A stretch of 64,000 nucleotides of DNA from Pseudoalteromonas sp. OOF1S-7 (GTDB lineage: Bacteria; Pseudomonadota; Gammaproteobacteria; Enterobacterales; Alteromonadaceae), in the NCBI RefSeq assembly GCF_022347765.1, contig NZ_JAKRFZ010000003.1:372001-436000 (forward strand), read 5' to 3'. The stretch's first letter is position 1. Every line of letters begins with the position of its first letter. The notes below the pieces were generated by a model. It was not told the DNA's origin, ran no database searches, and worked only from the letters and a program-made list of their open reading frames with translations. Shown piece by piece: positions 27,282 to 36,431 of the stretch. Both the position numbers and the translations under genes were made by a program.

Positions 27282-27327
27282 CCTTGCCAGCGGCACGACA
27301 TAAAATATCGCCGTGCTGCTGGCAAGG
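27282..27327 (-). terminator. 16-bp hairpin after the MBL-fold lipoprotein gene
   Basis: CCTTGCCAGCGGCACG pairs with CGTGCTGCTGGCAAGG (one G-T pair) around a 14-nt loop, 14 bp beyond the gene's stop codon. It is very stable but is followed on the minus strand by GCGTCC rather than T residues. It may act as a Rho-assisted terminator or protect the 3' end of the mRNA. Confidence 0.5.
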
Positions 27328-27341
27328 GTAATGTGTTGTCA

Positions 27342-28448
27342 TCAGCGGCTAACTTGCGCCAGTAAAGATTGCCACCAGGCTTGATTTAAATAGGCCTGGT
27401 TGATGGTGATGACTTCTCCGGGCGTTGGTGTGTTGAGCACCACACCTTGTTGCTGTGCGGCGCTGAGTACACGCTCCAGCGGGTCATACCAGCTGTGAAA
27501 TGCCAGATCAAAGGTGCCGTTGTGGATCGGGACCATGATTTTGCCGCGCAGGTCCAGGTGTGCCTGCACACTTTGCTCGGGCGTCATATGAATGTCGGCC
27601 CAGTCGGCATCATAGGCCCCTGTTTCAACCAGGGTGTAGTCAAATGGCCCATAACGCTCGCCAATGTCCTTAAAACCGGAGAAATAGCCAGAGTCACCGC
27701 TAAAATATAGACTTTCGTGGGCGGTTTTAATGACCCAGGATCCCCACAGTGTGCGATTTGCGTCACTCAGGCCGCGGCCTGAAAAGTGCTGAGTGGGCGT
27801 AAACGCTATCATCACATCCTGATCAACCTGTTCCTGCCACCAGTCAAACGAGCGAATTTTTTCAGCTGCTATGCCCCATCGGGTTAGATCACCCTCAACC
27901 CCCAGTGGTACCAGAAACTCACGTGTTTTTGCATTGAGCCGTTTGACCGCCTCTTTATCGAGGTGATCATAATGGTTATGAGAGATCAGCACCTTGTCTA
28001 TGGCAGGCAGCTCATCAAGCGAAATAGGCGGCTGATGGAAGCGACTGGGCCCTATAAACGAAAAGGGCGAGGCGCGCTCGGAGAACACTGGGTCTAACAA
28101 CCAGTACGCACCATTCACCTTGAGTAATACCGAAGAGTGGCCCAGTTTAATGATGTGCACGCCGACATCTGGTAAAGCATCCAGCTCAGCACAGGTTAAG
28201 GTTGTAACCGGCAGGGCCTGCTTAGGCTCTGCGGCGACTTTGCTTTCGGTAAAAAACCGCCAGGTGATCGCTAAAGTTTTACGCAGGCTGGCAGGCTCGG
28301 TTGGGTGCAGATTTTGAAACCGACCTGCCTGAAAATGCTCAGACTGATAATCCTGAGCAGGCACGTGTGCATTAAGGTTAGAGATCATAGAACAGCCCCC
28401 TGTAACAGCGCCAAACACGATGGCAAAAATAACAAACCACTTTTTCAT
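27342..28448 (-). CDS. MBL-fold metal-dependent hydrolase, lipoprotein (UlaG/NAPE-PLD-like)
   Basis: ATG at 28448 is chosen because the product then begins with a lipoprotein signal, MKKWFVIFAIVFGAVTGGC (lipobox GGC, Cys19). The frame upstream runs through the palindromic operator. The mature part has the metallo-beta-lactamase metal motif HNHYDH, with further ligands in TQHFSGR, SGDSGYF and the final PIHNGTFDLAFH. This pattern matches the L-ascorbate-6-P lactonase/NAPE-phospholipase D-like group. It is likely an envelope-anchored hydrolase of a phospholipid or lactone. A strong 29-bp palindrome 12 bp upstream implies repression by a dimeric regulator. Confidence 0.88.
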   Translation of the reverse strand: MKKWFVIFAIVFGAVTGGCSMISNLNAHVPAQDYQSEHFQAGRFQNLHPTEPASLRKTLAITWRFFTESKVAAEPKQALPVTTLTCAELDALPDVGVHIIKLGHSSVLLKVNGAYWLLDPVFSERASPFSFIGPSRFHQPPISLDELPAIDKVLISHNHYDHLDKEAVKRLNAKTREFLVPLGVEGDLTRWGIAAEKIRSFDWWQEQVDQDVMIAFTPTQHFSGRGLSDANRTLWGSWVIKTAHESLYFSGDSGYFSGFKDIGERYGPFDYTLVETGAYDADWADIHMTPEQSVQAHLDLRGKIMVPIHNGTFDLAFHSWYDPLERVLSAAQQQGVVLNTPTPGEVITINQAYLNQAWWQSLLAQVSR

Positions 28449-28460
28449 TATGCGAACCAA

Positions 28461-28489
28461 AAAGTAAACTACACTGTGTAGTTTACTTT
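28461..28489. promoter_or_regulatory. 29-bp palindromic operator upstream of the MBL-fold gene
   Basis: The two arms AAAGTAAACTACAC and GTGTAGTTTACTTT are perfect inverted copies around a single central base. A further half-site AAAGTAAAC follows at 28502-28510. It lies 12 bp before the start codon of the MBL gene, where a bound TetR- or MarR-like dimer would block transcription or translation initiation. No such regulator is encoded next to it. Confidence 0.75.
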
Positions 28490-28559
28490 TATTCTGGTGT
28501 AAAAGTAAACGATAAAGTGTCATTTTTTTGGGCTCAGCGAGCAGGCTGCCTGGAACTGC

Positions 28560-29375
28560 CTACTCCAGATGCCGTGGGGGAGTGAACAGCTGACGAAGTT
28601 TCTCTTTGAATCCCGGCGCTTTTTTCAGCTTATTGAGCAACACTCGGCATTCATGGAAATTAACGGACAGCAGGGTATCTTGAGGTGCACTGCCGACAAT
28701 CCCGTAGCGGATCTGCTCCGATGGCCGTGCATCTGTGTAGGTGCCAAACAGCTTGTCCCAGATGATTAATACGCCGGCAAAGTTTTTGTCCAGATAGCAG
28801 GGATTACTGGCATGGTGAATACGGTGGTGTGTCGGGGTATTAAACACCCGCTCAAGCCAGCCCAGCTGACCGACAATCTGGGTATGAACAAAGAACTGAA
28901 AGGCGAGGTTGATTGCTACTATGGCTAATACCAGCTCAGGTGCAAAGCCCAGCACTATCATAGGTGTCCAGAACAGCCACATACCCACTAACGGGTAAAG
29001 CAGACTCTGACGAAAGGCGGTAGAAAAGTTCATGTGCCGGGAGCTGTGATGCACCACATGTGCCAGCCACAGCCAGTGGATATGGTGAGAAGCCCGGTGA
29101 AACCAGTAATACAGAAAGTCCTGAAGTAAAAATGCCCCAAACAGCGTGGCAGCAGTGAGCGGAATGTCAAACAAGGCAAAGCCATGCAACCAGTAAAACA
29201 GCGGCATCAGTAACAGCAAAGCCAGCATATCACTGCCCTGGTGTAGCAAAGCAAGCGCCACATTGTGCAGACTGTCTTTGAGGTGATAGTGCTTGTGGGC
29301 TGCACGATATTCTAAGGCAATGACGATGAGAAACACTGGACTAAGCAGCAGTAAAATGAGTTCAACAGGCACCAT
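28560..29375 (-). CDS. Sterol desaturase / fatty acid hydroxylase family protein
   Basis: The product is 271 residues with four or more membrane helices. It carries the three His clusters of di-iron membrane hydroxylases: HRASHH, HVVHHSS and HHRIHH. Such enzymes insert oxygen into, or desaturate, lipid substrates at the inner membrane. It overlaps the 3' end of the SRPBCC gene upstream by 14 bp and is probably co-translated with it. The divergent AraC-type gene at 29887 is the likely regulator. Confidence 0.9.
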   Translation of the reverse strand: MVPVELILLLLSPVFLIVIALEYRAAHKHYHLKDSLHNVALALLHQGSDMLALLLLMPLFYWLHGFALFDIPLTAATLFGAFLLQDFLYYWFHRASHHIHWLWLAHVVHHSSRHMNFSTAFRQSLLYPLVGMWLFWTPMIVLGFAPELVLAIVAINLAFQFFVHTQIVGQLGWLERVFNTPTHHRIHHASNPCYLDKNFAGVLIIWDKLFGTYTDARPSEQIRYGIVGSAPQDTLLSVNFHECRVLLNKLKKAPGFKEKLRQLFTPPRHLE

Positions 29376-29796
29376 ACAGGGCCTCCAGACGAGTCAATGC
29401 GAGGTTGATGTCTCGTGTTATCAGGCGACGCAGGACAAAGCCTGGTAGATACCCAGGCCTAGCGAAGCGTACATGATAATCAATGCGCGTGGACTGTTTA
29501 TCTGTGTTGCGGCGAAGACGGATCTCCCCAAGATGCTTTTTCACCGGGAAGTCTCCTACGATCTGATAGCGTATCGTGCTTTGGTCGGCGTGCAGGATCT
29601 GCTCATAGAAACGGATCCCCAGCATGCGTACTTCACGAATACAGCCACTGCCGCCACGAATGGTAGGGTGTACTGCACTTTGCACGACTTTAAATTGGGC
29701 ATTAAAAAAACGGTTCAGTCGCGGGTGGTCGAGCAGGGTTTCCAGGATCTGAGCCGGTTCAGCGGCGACTTCTTTGTGACAACGAATATTGACCAT
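29362..29796 (-). CDS. SRPBCC (START/polyketide cyclase-like) family protein
   Basis: This 144-residue soluble protein begins with the strand-helix pattern of the SRPBCC fold (CHKEVAAEPAQILETLLDHPRLNRF). It continues with antiparallel strands and ends in a long C-terminal helix (ITRDINLALTRLEALYG). The fold makes a deep hydrophobic pocket for lipids. Coupled translation with the membrane hydroxylase suggests it binds or presents that enzyme's substrate or product. Confidence 0.75.
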   Translation of the reverse strand: MVNIRCHKEVAAEPAQILETLLDHPRLNRFFNAQFKVVQSAVHPTIRGGSGCIREVRMLGIRFYEQILHADQSTIRYQIVGDFPVKKHLGEIRLRRNTDKQSTRIDYHVRFARPGYLPGFVLRRLITRDINLALTRLEALYGAC

Positions 29797-29886
29797 GGTG
29801 TTTCCTTATTCACAGTTTTATCTAGTGTAAGTAAGGTTTATCTGGCAATCTTGCAAAAACGCGACGTAAATTTGTCCAAATGCGAC

Positions 29887-30882
29887 ATGGAAAATACTTT
29901 AGACAAAAATTATTTTAACAGTGTGCTGTTGTATCTGGAGCTGCTGGGCGTGCCGCAAGGCGAGATTACCGCTCTGTTACAGTGCACAGAGGCAGAGCCG
30001 GGGGCACGAGTAGGGCTTGCTCTGTATGAACAGGTTTTGCAGTTCGGGGCGCAGCAGACAAGTGACCCGTTATTTGGCTTTCACCTGGGCCAGCAGATCC
30101 AGTCCGCAGATTATGGTGTGCTGGGCTATCTGGTAGAAAACTGCGAAAACCTAAACCAGGCACTGATGGCGTTACTGCGTTACGATCAGCTGGTGGCCAG
30201 CATAGGACAAGCCAAGTTTCATTATCAGGGGGACTGGGTTGTGCTTGACTGGTTACCCAATGTACAGACGACCCGCCATGTGATTTTACGTAATATGACT
30301 GGCTGGGTTGCGCTGGTGCGTGCCTTATTGCCGCAACCCGTTGCGCCTGAGCATGTCTCGCTGACCTGCTCACTAAACGCCAAAGAAGTATCGCAACTGG
30401 CCCACTGGTTTGGCTGTCCGGTTGTTGGCAGTCAGCCACACAATCAGATTAAATTTACCCGAACCTATCTGAGTTTGCCATTCAGGCGGGCAAATAGTGC
30501 TATGCACGAGGCGCTGCAGCGACTCTCTGATAAGGCACTTGTGCAATTGCAGCAACATCATACGCTGGCAACGCAGATCCGTATTATGCTGGCTGCCAGT
30601 GCCGACTTGGGTCAGTGTCAGTTGGATGTGGTAGCAGGCGCGCTAAACAAGTCGGTCCGTCAGGTACAAAGACAGCTAAAGCAATGTAATACCAGCTATT
30701 CACAACTCTTGACTGAAGAGCGAGTGAGACGCGCTGAAAACTTGCTGGGTACACTGCCGCTGGCAGAATTGGCAAGAGAATTAGGGTTTAACGAACAGGC
30801 GGCATTTAACAAAGCCTTTAAGCGGTGGTTTGGGGTGTCTCCGGGGCAGTATCTGCAACAACGTCATCCGCAATTGCAATAA
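29887..30882 (+). CDS. AraC-family regulator with arabinose-binding-like (PF12625) N-terminal domain
   Basis: ATG at 29887 is chosen; the open frame extends far upstream only because it runs antisense through the SRPBCC gene. The 331-residue product has the N-terminal domain common to OruR/ArgR-type AraC proteins (LYEQVLQFGAQQTSDPLFGFHLG). It ends in the HTH pair with LAELARELGFNEQAAFNKAF and GVSPGQYLQ. It is divergent from the SRPBCC/sterol-desaturase pair with 90 bp between them, the classic arrangement for a regulator and its target. Related proteins respond to fatty acids or other lipids. Confidence 0.86.
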   Translation: MENTLDKNYFNSVLLYLELLGVPQGEITALLQCTEAEPGARVGLALYEQVLQFGAQQTSDPLFGFHLGQQIQSADYGVLGYLVENCENLNQALMALLRYDQLVASIGQAKFHYQGDWVVLDWLPNVQTTRHVILRNMTGWVALVRALLPQPVAPEHVSLTCSLNAKEVSQLAHWFGCPVVGSQPHNQIKFTRTYLSLPFRRANSAMHEALQRLSDKALVQLQQHHTLATQIRIMLAASADLGQCQLDVVAGALNKSVRQVQRQLKQCNTSYSQLLTEERVRRAENLLGTLPLAELARELGFNEQAAFNKAFKRWFGVSPGQYLQQRHPQLQ

Positions 30883-30945
30883 GGGGAAGCGCCCCCTTAT
30901 CAGGGTTGTGCTGGTTTGTTATTAAAGAGTTATACCGGCAACACT

Positions 30946-30963
30946 CGGCGCAATCGTGCGCCG
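30946..30963. terminator. Hairpin between convergent AraC-type gene and fldB
   Basis: A perfect 7-bp stem (CGGCGCA/TGCGCCG) with a 4-nt loop lies midway between the two stop codons. Neither side has a T-run, so it is a weak bidirectional terminator candidate. Confidence 0.35.
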
Positions 30964-30977
30964 TAAAAGGAAGGCGG

Positions 30978-31499
30978 TTAGAGTGATTCGCTGTACTCGG
31001 TCATGATTTGTTCAATCCAGCTGGCAATGCGTTCATCGCTTTTGTCGTACTGGCTGTCTTCGTCCAGTGCCAGGCCGACAAACTGGCTCTTATCTTCCGT
31101 CAGTGCTTTGGAAGCCTCAAACTCATAATCACTGCTGTTGGGCCAGTAGCCGATGAAATCGACACCTTGCGGGGCAATTTTGTCGTGTAACATCCCCAGC
31201 GCATCCTGGAACCATTGTCCGTACCCTTGCTGGTCGCCCATGCCGAACAAGGCAATGGTTTTACCGGCCAGATTAACGATATCGATGTCGTCCCAGTGCG
31301 ATTCCCAGTCTTCCTGTAACTCGCCAAAATCCCAGGTGGAGATACCAAAAATCACAAAGTCGAACTGCTCTGCGTTTTTAAGCGGCTCGTCTTTAATGTT
31401 GTGGAGCGACAGAATGTCTTTACCTATGATCTCCTGCATCTTCTCTGCTGCCATTTCTGTGTAGCAGGTAGTTGAACCGTAAAATAACCCGATCTGCAT
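30978..31499 (-). CDS. fldB: Flavodoxin FldB
   Basis: The product is 173 residues, the same length as E. coli FldB. The FMN phosphate-binding loop is [12 protein letters not shown] at the N-terminus, and flavodoxin motifs [15 protein letters not shown] and [13 protein letters not shown] follow. It is an acidic cytosolic one-electron carrier. It sits divergent to xerD with 78 bp between, the same neighbourhood as in E. coli. That supports FldB over FldA. Confidence 0.93.
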   Translation of the reverse strand: MQIGLFYGSTTCYTEMAAEKMQEIIGKDILSLHNIKDEPLKNAEQFDFVIFGISTWDFGELQEDWESHWDDIDIVNLAGKTIALFGMGDQQGYGQWFQDALGMLHDKIAPQGVDFIGYWPNSSDYEFEASKALTEDKSQFVGLALDEDSQYDKSDERIASWIEQIMTEYSESL

Positions 31500-31577
31500 A
31501 GTAGTCTTCGCTCAATTGGCTGTTATTATATGGCGCGAAGTCTACCTTATGGTGTAACGAATTGATACAGGCGTCCC

Positions 31578-32504
31578 GTGACCAATTTAGAAATATCTGA
31601 CCCAGCCAAGTTCAGCAACAGTGAACTGATCGAATCTTTTCTGGATATGCTCTTTCTGGAGCAAGGCCTCAGCGATAATACCCTGGCTGCCTACCGGGCA
31701 GATCTGGATAAGTTTGTCCGCTATGTGTCTGCGGATCTGGATGATAAGCCTTTACTGGCTATCCATAGTGCAGATGTGGAAGCCTATCTGGCATATCGGG
31801 TCGATCAGGGCCTGAAGCCGCGCAGCACGGCGCGTGCCATGAGTGCCCTCAAACGCTTCTATGCCTATTGGGTGACCAAACAGGCAATATCAGCCAGTCC
31901 CATGACGCATATTGCTCAACCCAAGCTGTCACAGCCGCTACCTAAAACCCTCAGTGAGCAGGAGGTTGAAGCTTTGCTGAGTGCCCCCAATGTCGAAGAG
32001 GCCATGGGCCTCAGAGACAAAGCCATGCTGGAATTGTTGTATGCAACGGGATTACGTGTCACTGAGCTGGTGGGGCTGCGGATGGAGCAAATTAACCTGC
32101 GCCAGGCTGTATTGCTGGTTCGTGGTAAAGGGGGCAAAGAAAGGCTGGTGCCGATGGGAGAAGAAGCATTGCACTGGGTTGAACAATTTCTGAAACTAGG
32201 CCGCGCTCAAATGGTCAAGCATGCCAATGATTTTGTCTTCCCGTCAAAGCGGGGAATAGGTATGACGCGGCAAACTTTTTGGCATCGCATCAAACACTAT
32301 GCTATGTTGGCAGACGTTAAGTCACCGTTATCGCCACACACGCTGCGTCATGCGTTTGCAACACATTTGCTAAATCATGGGGCGGATCTGCGCGTTGTGC
32401 AAATGATGTTAGGCCATAGCGATTTGTCGACAACCCAGATTTATACGCATGTTGCCAGTGAGCGACTGAAAACGCTTCATCAGCAACATCATCCTAGGGC
32501 GTGA
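31578..32504 (+). CDS. xerD: Site-specific tyrosine recombinase XerD
   Basis: The product is 308 residues and starts at GTG. The N-terminal core-binding domain (SAM-like, residues ~15-100) is followed by the catalytic domain with the full set of residues: Arg160, Lys184, His254, Arg257, His280 and Tyr289 (YTHV). With XerC it resolves chromosome dimers at dif. A slightly long N-terminus (about ten residues more than E. coli XerD) is the only difference. It starts the xerD-dsbC-recJ-prfB-lysS block. Confidence 0.95.
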   Translation: MTNLEISDPAKFSNSELIESFLDMLFLEQGLSDNTLAAYRADLDKFVRYVSADLDDKPLLAIHSADVEAYLAYRVDQGLKPRSTARAMSALKRFYAYWVTKQAISASPMTHIAQPKLSQPLPKTLSEQEVEALLSAPNVEEAMGLRDKAMLELLYATGLRVTELVGLRMEQINLRQAVLLVRGKGGKERLVPMGEEALHWVEQFLKLGRAQMVKHANDFVFPSKRGIGMTRQTFWHRIKHYAMLADVKSPLSPHTLRHAFATHLLNHGADLRVVQMMLGHSDLSTTQIYTHVASERLKTLHQQHHPRA

Positions 32505-32565
32505 TGGAATTTATTTGCAGTAATCCGGTCCTAGTGATTAACCAGAGCAATTTTACGAGAAAAAC

Positions 32566-33297
32566 ATGAAAAAGTTACTTTTAGCAGCGTCGCTCGCTTT
32601 TAGTGTGGGTGCTTTTGCCGACACAACACAAGAAGTCTCTCCGATGGCGGTGAGCCCTATCGCGTCTCAGTTTGCTGAGTTGGGTTTATCCGTAAAGAGC
32701 GTATCGGACAGTCCAATCACAGGTCTTAAAACGGTGATCACCGACAAAGGCGTATTCTATGCCAGTCCGAATGGGCAATATCTGGTGCAGGGCACTATGA
32801 TTGATGTCGCGAACCGCCGTAACATCACAGAGGATGCGCTGAGCGACGTACGTAAGAGCGGCGTCGCGCAATATCAGGATTCGATGATAGTGTACAAGGC
32901 TGAGAACGAAAAGCATCAGATCACGGTCTTCACTGACATTACTTGTGGTTACTGTCGTAAACTACACCGTGAGCTGGAAGACTACCTGGCAGCCGGTATT
33001 ACAGTGAAATATCTGGCATTTCCGCGTGGCGGCTTGAGCGGTAACGGTTACAAGAGCCTGATGAACGTTTGGTGTGCCGAGGATGCGGCATCAGCCATGA
33101 CTGAAGCGAAAGCAGGCAATGATGTACCGGACGTCAAAAATTGTCAGGCACCGGTTGCTGAACATTATCAGTTAGGCCAGAGTTTTGGCATTTCTGGTAC
33201 TCCGGCCATCGTTTTGGAAGATGGTAGCATGATCCCGGGTTATCAGCCGGCAGATGCATTAGCAAAAATGTTAAATCAGGCCAGTAAAAAATCCTAA
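32566..33297 (+). CDS. dsbC: Thiol:disulfide interchange protein DsbC
   Basis: The product is 243 residues. A signal peptide (cleavage after GAFA, residue 18) is followed by the N-terminal dimerisation domain, a linker, and a thioredoxin domain with the redox motif CGYC (127-130) and the cis-proline loop SGTPAIV. It is a periplasmic disulfide isomerase kept reduced by DsbD. It lies 61 bp after xerD and is followed by an intrinsic terminator. Confidence 0.95.
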   Translation: MKKLLLAASLAFSVGAFADTTQEVSPMAVSPIASQFAELGLSVKSVSDSPITGLKTVITDKGVFYASPNGQYLVQGTMIDVANRRNITEDALSDVRKSGVAQYQDSMIVYKAENEKHQITVFTDITCGYCRKLHRELEDYLAAGITVKYLAFPRGGLSGNGYKSLMNVWCAEDAASAMTEAKAGNDVPDVKNCQAPVAEHYQLGQSFGISGTPAIVLEDGSMIPGYQPADALAKMLNQASKKS

Positions 33298-33323
33298 ATC
33301 TGAGGTATACTCTCAGCATTTCT

Positions 33324-33346
33324 AAAAAGGCCTGTGGGCCTTTTTT
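33324..33346 (+). terminator. Intrinsic terminator after dsbC
   Basis: AAAAAGGCC and GGCCTTTTTT form a stem with a TGTG loop and a run of six T residues. recJ therefore probably has its own promoter or depends on read-through. Confidence 0.85.
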
Positions 33347-33393
33347 GCTTTGTGGGGGGGCCCTCCACGCCATCAGGTAGTTCAGAGAGTGTT

Positions 33394-35118
33394 ATGCAAA
33401 CAGAGATCCGACCCAGATTACGCGTCGACGACAGTCATTTACCCGCCCATCTTCATCCGGTTATTAAGCAGATTTATGCCGCGCGGGGCGTGAAAGAGGC
33501 CGTTGAGCTTGATAACAGTGCTGCCACACTGCTGGATTTCCGTTTGTTTCGTGACATGGACAAGGCCTGCGCCCTACTTGAAACGGCGCTGCACCAGCAG
33601 CAAAGCGTGCTGATTGTCGGGGACTTCGATGCCGATGGGGCAACCAGCACCGCGGTGTTGATGGAAGGGCTGCGCCTGTTTGGCCTGCAACAGGTCGACT
33701 ATCTGGTGCCTGATCGGTTTAGTCTGGGCTATGGCCTGAGTCCGGCACTGGCAGAGCAAATTGTTCAGCTGGCGCCACAACTGGTGATCACGGTTGATAA
33801 CGGGATTTCCTGTCTGGCGGGCATAGACATAGTAAAGCAGGCTGGTATTTCGGTACTGGTCACCGACCATCACCTGCAGGGTGAGCAGTTGCCTAATGCC
33901 GACGCCATCGTTAACCCGAACCGCCACGATTGCCAGTTTCCCTCAAAATCTATTGCCGGCGTTGGCGTAGCGTTTTATCTGCTGGTGGCGTTTCGTCATC
34001 ATTTGCGTGAGTCGGGCTATTTTGAGCGTCAGGGACTCAATCAGCCGAATCTGGCATCTTTATTGGACATTGTGGCATTGGGCACAGTGGCGGACGTGGT
34101 CGCGCTGGATGCGAATAACCGGACTCTGGTTCATCAGGGCCTGGCACGTATTCGCAAAGGGCAAACCCGGCCCGGGATCCGCGCACTGATTGAAGTCGCA
34201 AACCGCACCGCCACACGACTCAGTGCCAGCGATTTTGGTTTTGCCCTGGCACCAAGGCTGAATGCCGCAGGCAGGCTGGACGATATGAGCCTGGGGATTG
34301 CTTGTTTATTGTCTAAAGAAGAGCATCAGGCACGACGCATCGCCGCTCAGTTGGATAGCCTCAATCAGGAACGACGCGAGATTGAGCAGGGTATGCAGCA
34401 AGAAGCGCAGGCGGTGCTTGAGCGCCTGGTCGCTGCCCAGCAAAGCATTCCCGATGCGGTGTGCTTGTATCAGGATGACTGGCATCAGGGCGTCATCGGG
34501 ATCCTGGCGGGCAGACTGAAAGAAAAGTATCACCGCCCGGCGATTATTTTTGCCCAGGGAGACAACGACGAGATCAAGGGGTCGTGTCGCTCGATAGAAG
34601 GTTTGCACATGCGCGATTTGCTGGAGCAGATCAACACCCGCCACCCTGAGCTGATAGTGAAGTTTGGTGGCCATGCGATGGCTGCTGGATTAACCATCAG
34701 AGAAGCCGATTTTAGCGATTTTAAGCGTACCTTTGAAACCCTGGTCAGTGAAACCCTCAGTGAAGAGCACAAGCAGTCGGTATTGCTGACCGATGGTGAG
34801 TTACCTGCTGAGTGTTTTAATATGGATTTTGCCATGTTGCTGCAACAGGCGGGTCCCTGGGGGCAGCATTTCCCGGAGCCGGTGTTTAGTGGCGTGTTTG
34901 AGCTGGTGCAGCAGCGTATTGTTGGCGATAAGCATCTTAAACTGGTGTTAAAACACCCCAGTGGTAAATTGGTGGACGCCATTGCCTTTAATGTGGATGT
35001 GCGGGCCTGGCCCAATACGGCAGCACAGGCCGCTGAGCTGGCTTATCAACTGGATATCAATGAGTTCAGGGGCAAGTTCACCCTACAGTTAATTGTCCGG
35101 GAGATCCGCGCCTGCTAA
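33394..35118 (+). CDS. recJ: Single-stranded-DNA-specific exonuclease RecJ
   Basis: ATG at 33394 is used; a frame from 33334 would cross the terminator. The product is 574 residues. It has the DHH-family motifs (GDFDADGATSTA; TDHH; GTVADVV), the DHHA1 region with SCRSIEG and KFGGHAMAAG, and a C-terminal OB-like domain. It is a 5'-3' ssDNA exonuclease for recombination and mismatch repair. The length and order (dsbC-recJ-prfB) agree with other gammaproteobacteria. Confidence 0.95.
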   Translation: MQTEIRPRLRVDDSHLPAHLHPVIKQIYAARGVKEAVELDNSAATLLDFRLFRDMDKACALLETALHQQQSVLIVGDFDADGATSTAVLMEGLRLFGLQQVDYLVPDRFSLGYGLSPALAEQIVQLAPQLVITVDNGISCLAGIDIVKQAGISVLVTDHHLQGEQLPNADAIVNPNRHDCQFPSKSIAGVGVAFYLLVAFRHHLRESGYFERQGLNQPNLASLLDIVALGTVADVVALDANNRTLVHQGLARIRKGQTRPGIRALIEVANRTATRLSASDFGFALAPRLNAAGRLDDMSLGIACLLSKEEHQARRIAAQLDSLNQERREIEQGMQQEAQAVLERLVAAQQSIPDAVCLYQDDWHQGVIGILAGRLKEKYHRPAIIFAQGDNDEIKGSCRSIEGLHMRDLLEQINTRHPELIVKFGGHAMAAGLTIREADFSDFKRTFETLVSETLSEEHKQSVLLTDGELPAECFNMDFAMLLQQAGPWGQHFPEPVFSGVFELVQQRIVGDKHLKLVLKHPSGKLVDAIAFNVDVRAWPNTAAQAAELAYQLDINEFRGKFTLQLIVREIRAC

Positions 35119-35305
35119 CAATTGCGAGAAAGGCGTAAAATGTTCTCCACAAGGGCTGATATCTACGCCTATTATTTGTTAGTATTGGCCGTTTAGACCG
35201 CTTATTCATTGTGTGGACACACTGCGGTCACACTATTTTCGGCCTGGTGCTCAAATAAACCGCGCCACTGGCTGCGTTACCATCACGTAAATTGGAGTAA
35301 TGTGA

Positions 35306-36404
35306 ATGTTTGAAGTGAATCCTGTGATTAATCAAATCAAGGAAATTCGCGAGCGTACTGAACTTCTTCGGGGGTATCTTTGACTATGCTCTGAAACAAG
35401 AGCGCTTAGAAGAAGTCAATGCTGAACTGGAAGATCCAGCCGTCTGGAATGAGCCTGAAAAGGCACAAGCGCTGGGCCGTGAAAAGTCCAGTCTTGAAAC
35501 CATAGTCGAAACCATAGACAACCTGGTGAGCGGTGCAGATGATGCCGAAGGCCTGGTTGAGCTTGCTGTCGAAGCAGAAGACGAAGAAACTTTTGCTGAA
35601 GCAGAGCAGGAAGTACAGGGCCTGAATGCCCAGCTTGAAAAGCTGGAGTTCCGCCGTATGTTCTCTGGTGCTCAGGACAGCAACGATGCCTATCTTGACT
35701 TGCAGGCAGGCTCCGGCGGTACTGAAGCACAGGACTGGTGTAACATGTTGTTGCGAATGTATCTGCGCTGGGCGGAAGCCAAAGGCTTTAAAACCGAGAT
35801 CGTTGAAGCAACGGATGGTGACGTAGCGGGTATCAAAGGCGCAACGCTGCGGGTCAGTGGTGAGTATGCATACGGCTGGCTGCGCACAGAGACTGGTGTA
35901 CACCGACTGGTTCGAAAGAGCCCGTTCGATTCAGGTGGCCGCCGCCATACGTCGTTTGCCTCGGCATTTGTGTATCCTGAAATCGACGACAACATCGAGA
36001 TCGACATTAATCCGGCGGACTTACGCATCGACGTATATCGTGCATCGGGTGCCGGTGGTCAGCACGTTAACCGAACAGAATCGGCGGTACGTATTACCCA
36101 CTTGCCAACCAATACCGTGGTGCAGTGTCAGAACGATCGTTCACAGCACAAAAACAAAGATCAGGCCATGAAACAGTTGAAAGCAAAACTGTTCGAGCTG
36201 GAACTGCAAAAGCAAAATGCTGAAAAGCAGGCCCAGGAAGATGCCAAGTCTGACATCGGCTGGGGCAGCCAGATCCGTTCTTACGTACTGGACGACTCGC
36301 GTATTAAAGACCTGCGCACCGGTGTTGAGAACCGTAATACCCAGGCGGTCCTGGACGGTGATCTAGACAAATTTATCGAAGCCAGCCTGAAATCAGGCCT
36401 ATAA
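35306..36404 (+). CDS. prfB: Peptide chain release factor 2 (programmed +1 frameshift)
   Basis: Translation starts at ATG 35306 and meets an in-frame TGA at 35381 after 25 codons. A +1 shift at CTT-T-GAC continues to the stop at 36402-36404 and gives 365 residues, the length of E. coli RF2. The catalytic GGQ is at residues 250-252, and the UGA/UAA-recognising SPF tripeptide is in [13 protein letters not shown]2 ends translation at UAA and UGA. The shift is autoregulated: low RF2 leaves the ribosome paused at UGA, favouring frameshifting. It is followed by lysS after 27 bp. Confidence 0.97.
35370..35384 (+). promoter_or_regulatory. RF2 programmed frameshift site
   Basis: The GGGGGTAT Shine-Dalgarno-like element is followed by the slippery CTT and TGAC, as in the canonical prfB signal. 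The internal SD three bases before the Leu codon promotes the +1 slip. Confidence 0.95.
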
Positions 36405-36431
36405 TCAACAAGCTAAACTAAGAGCTAAAAA

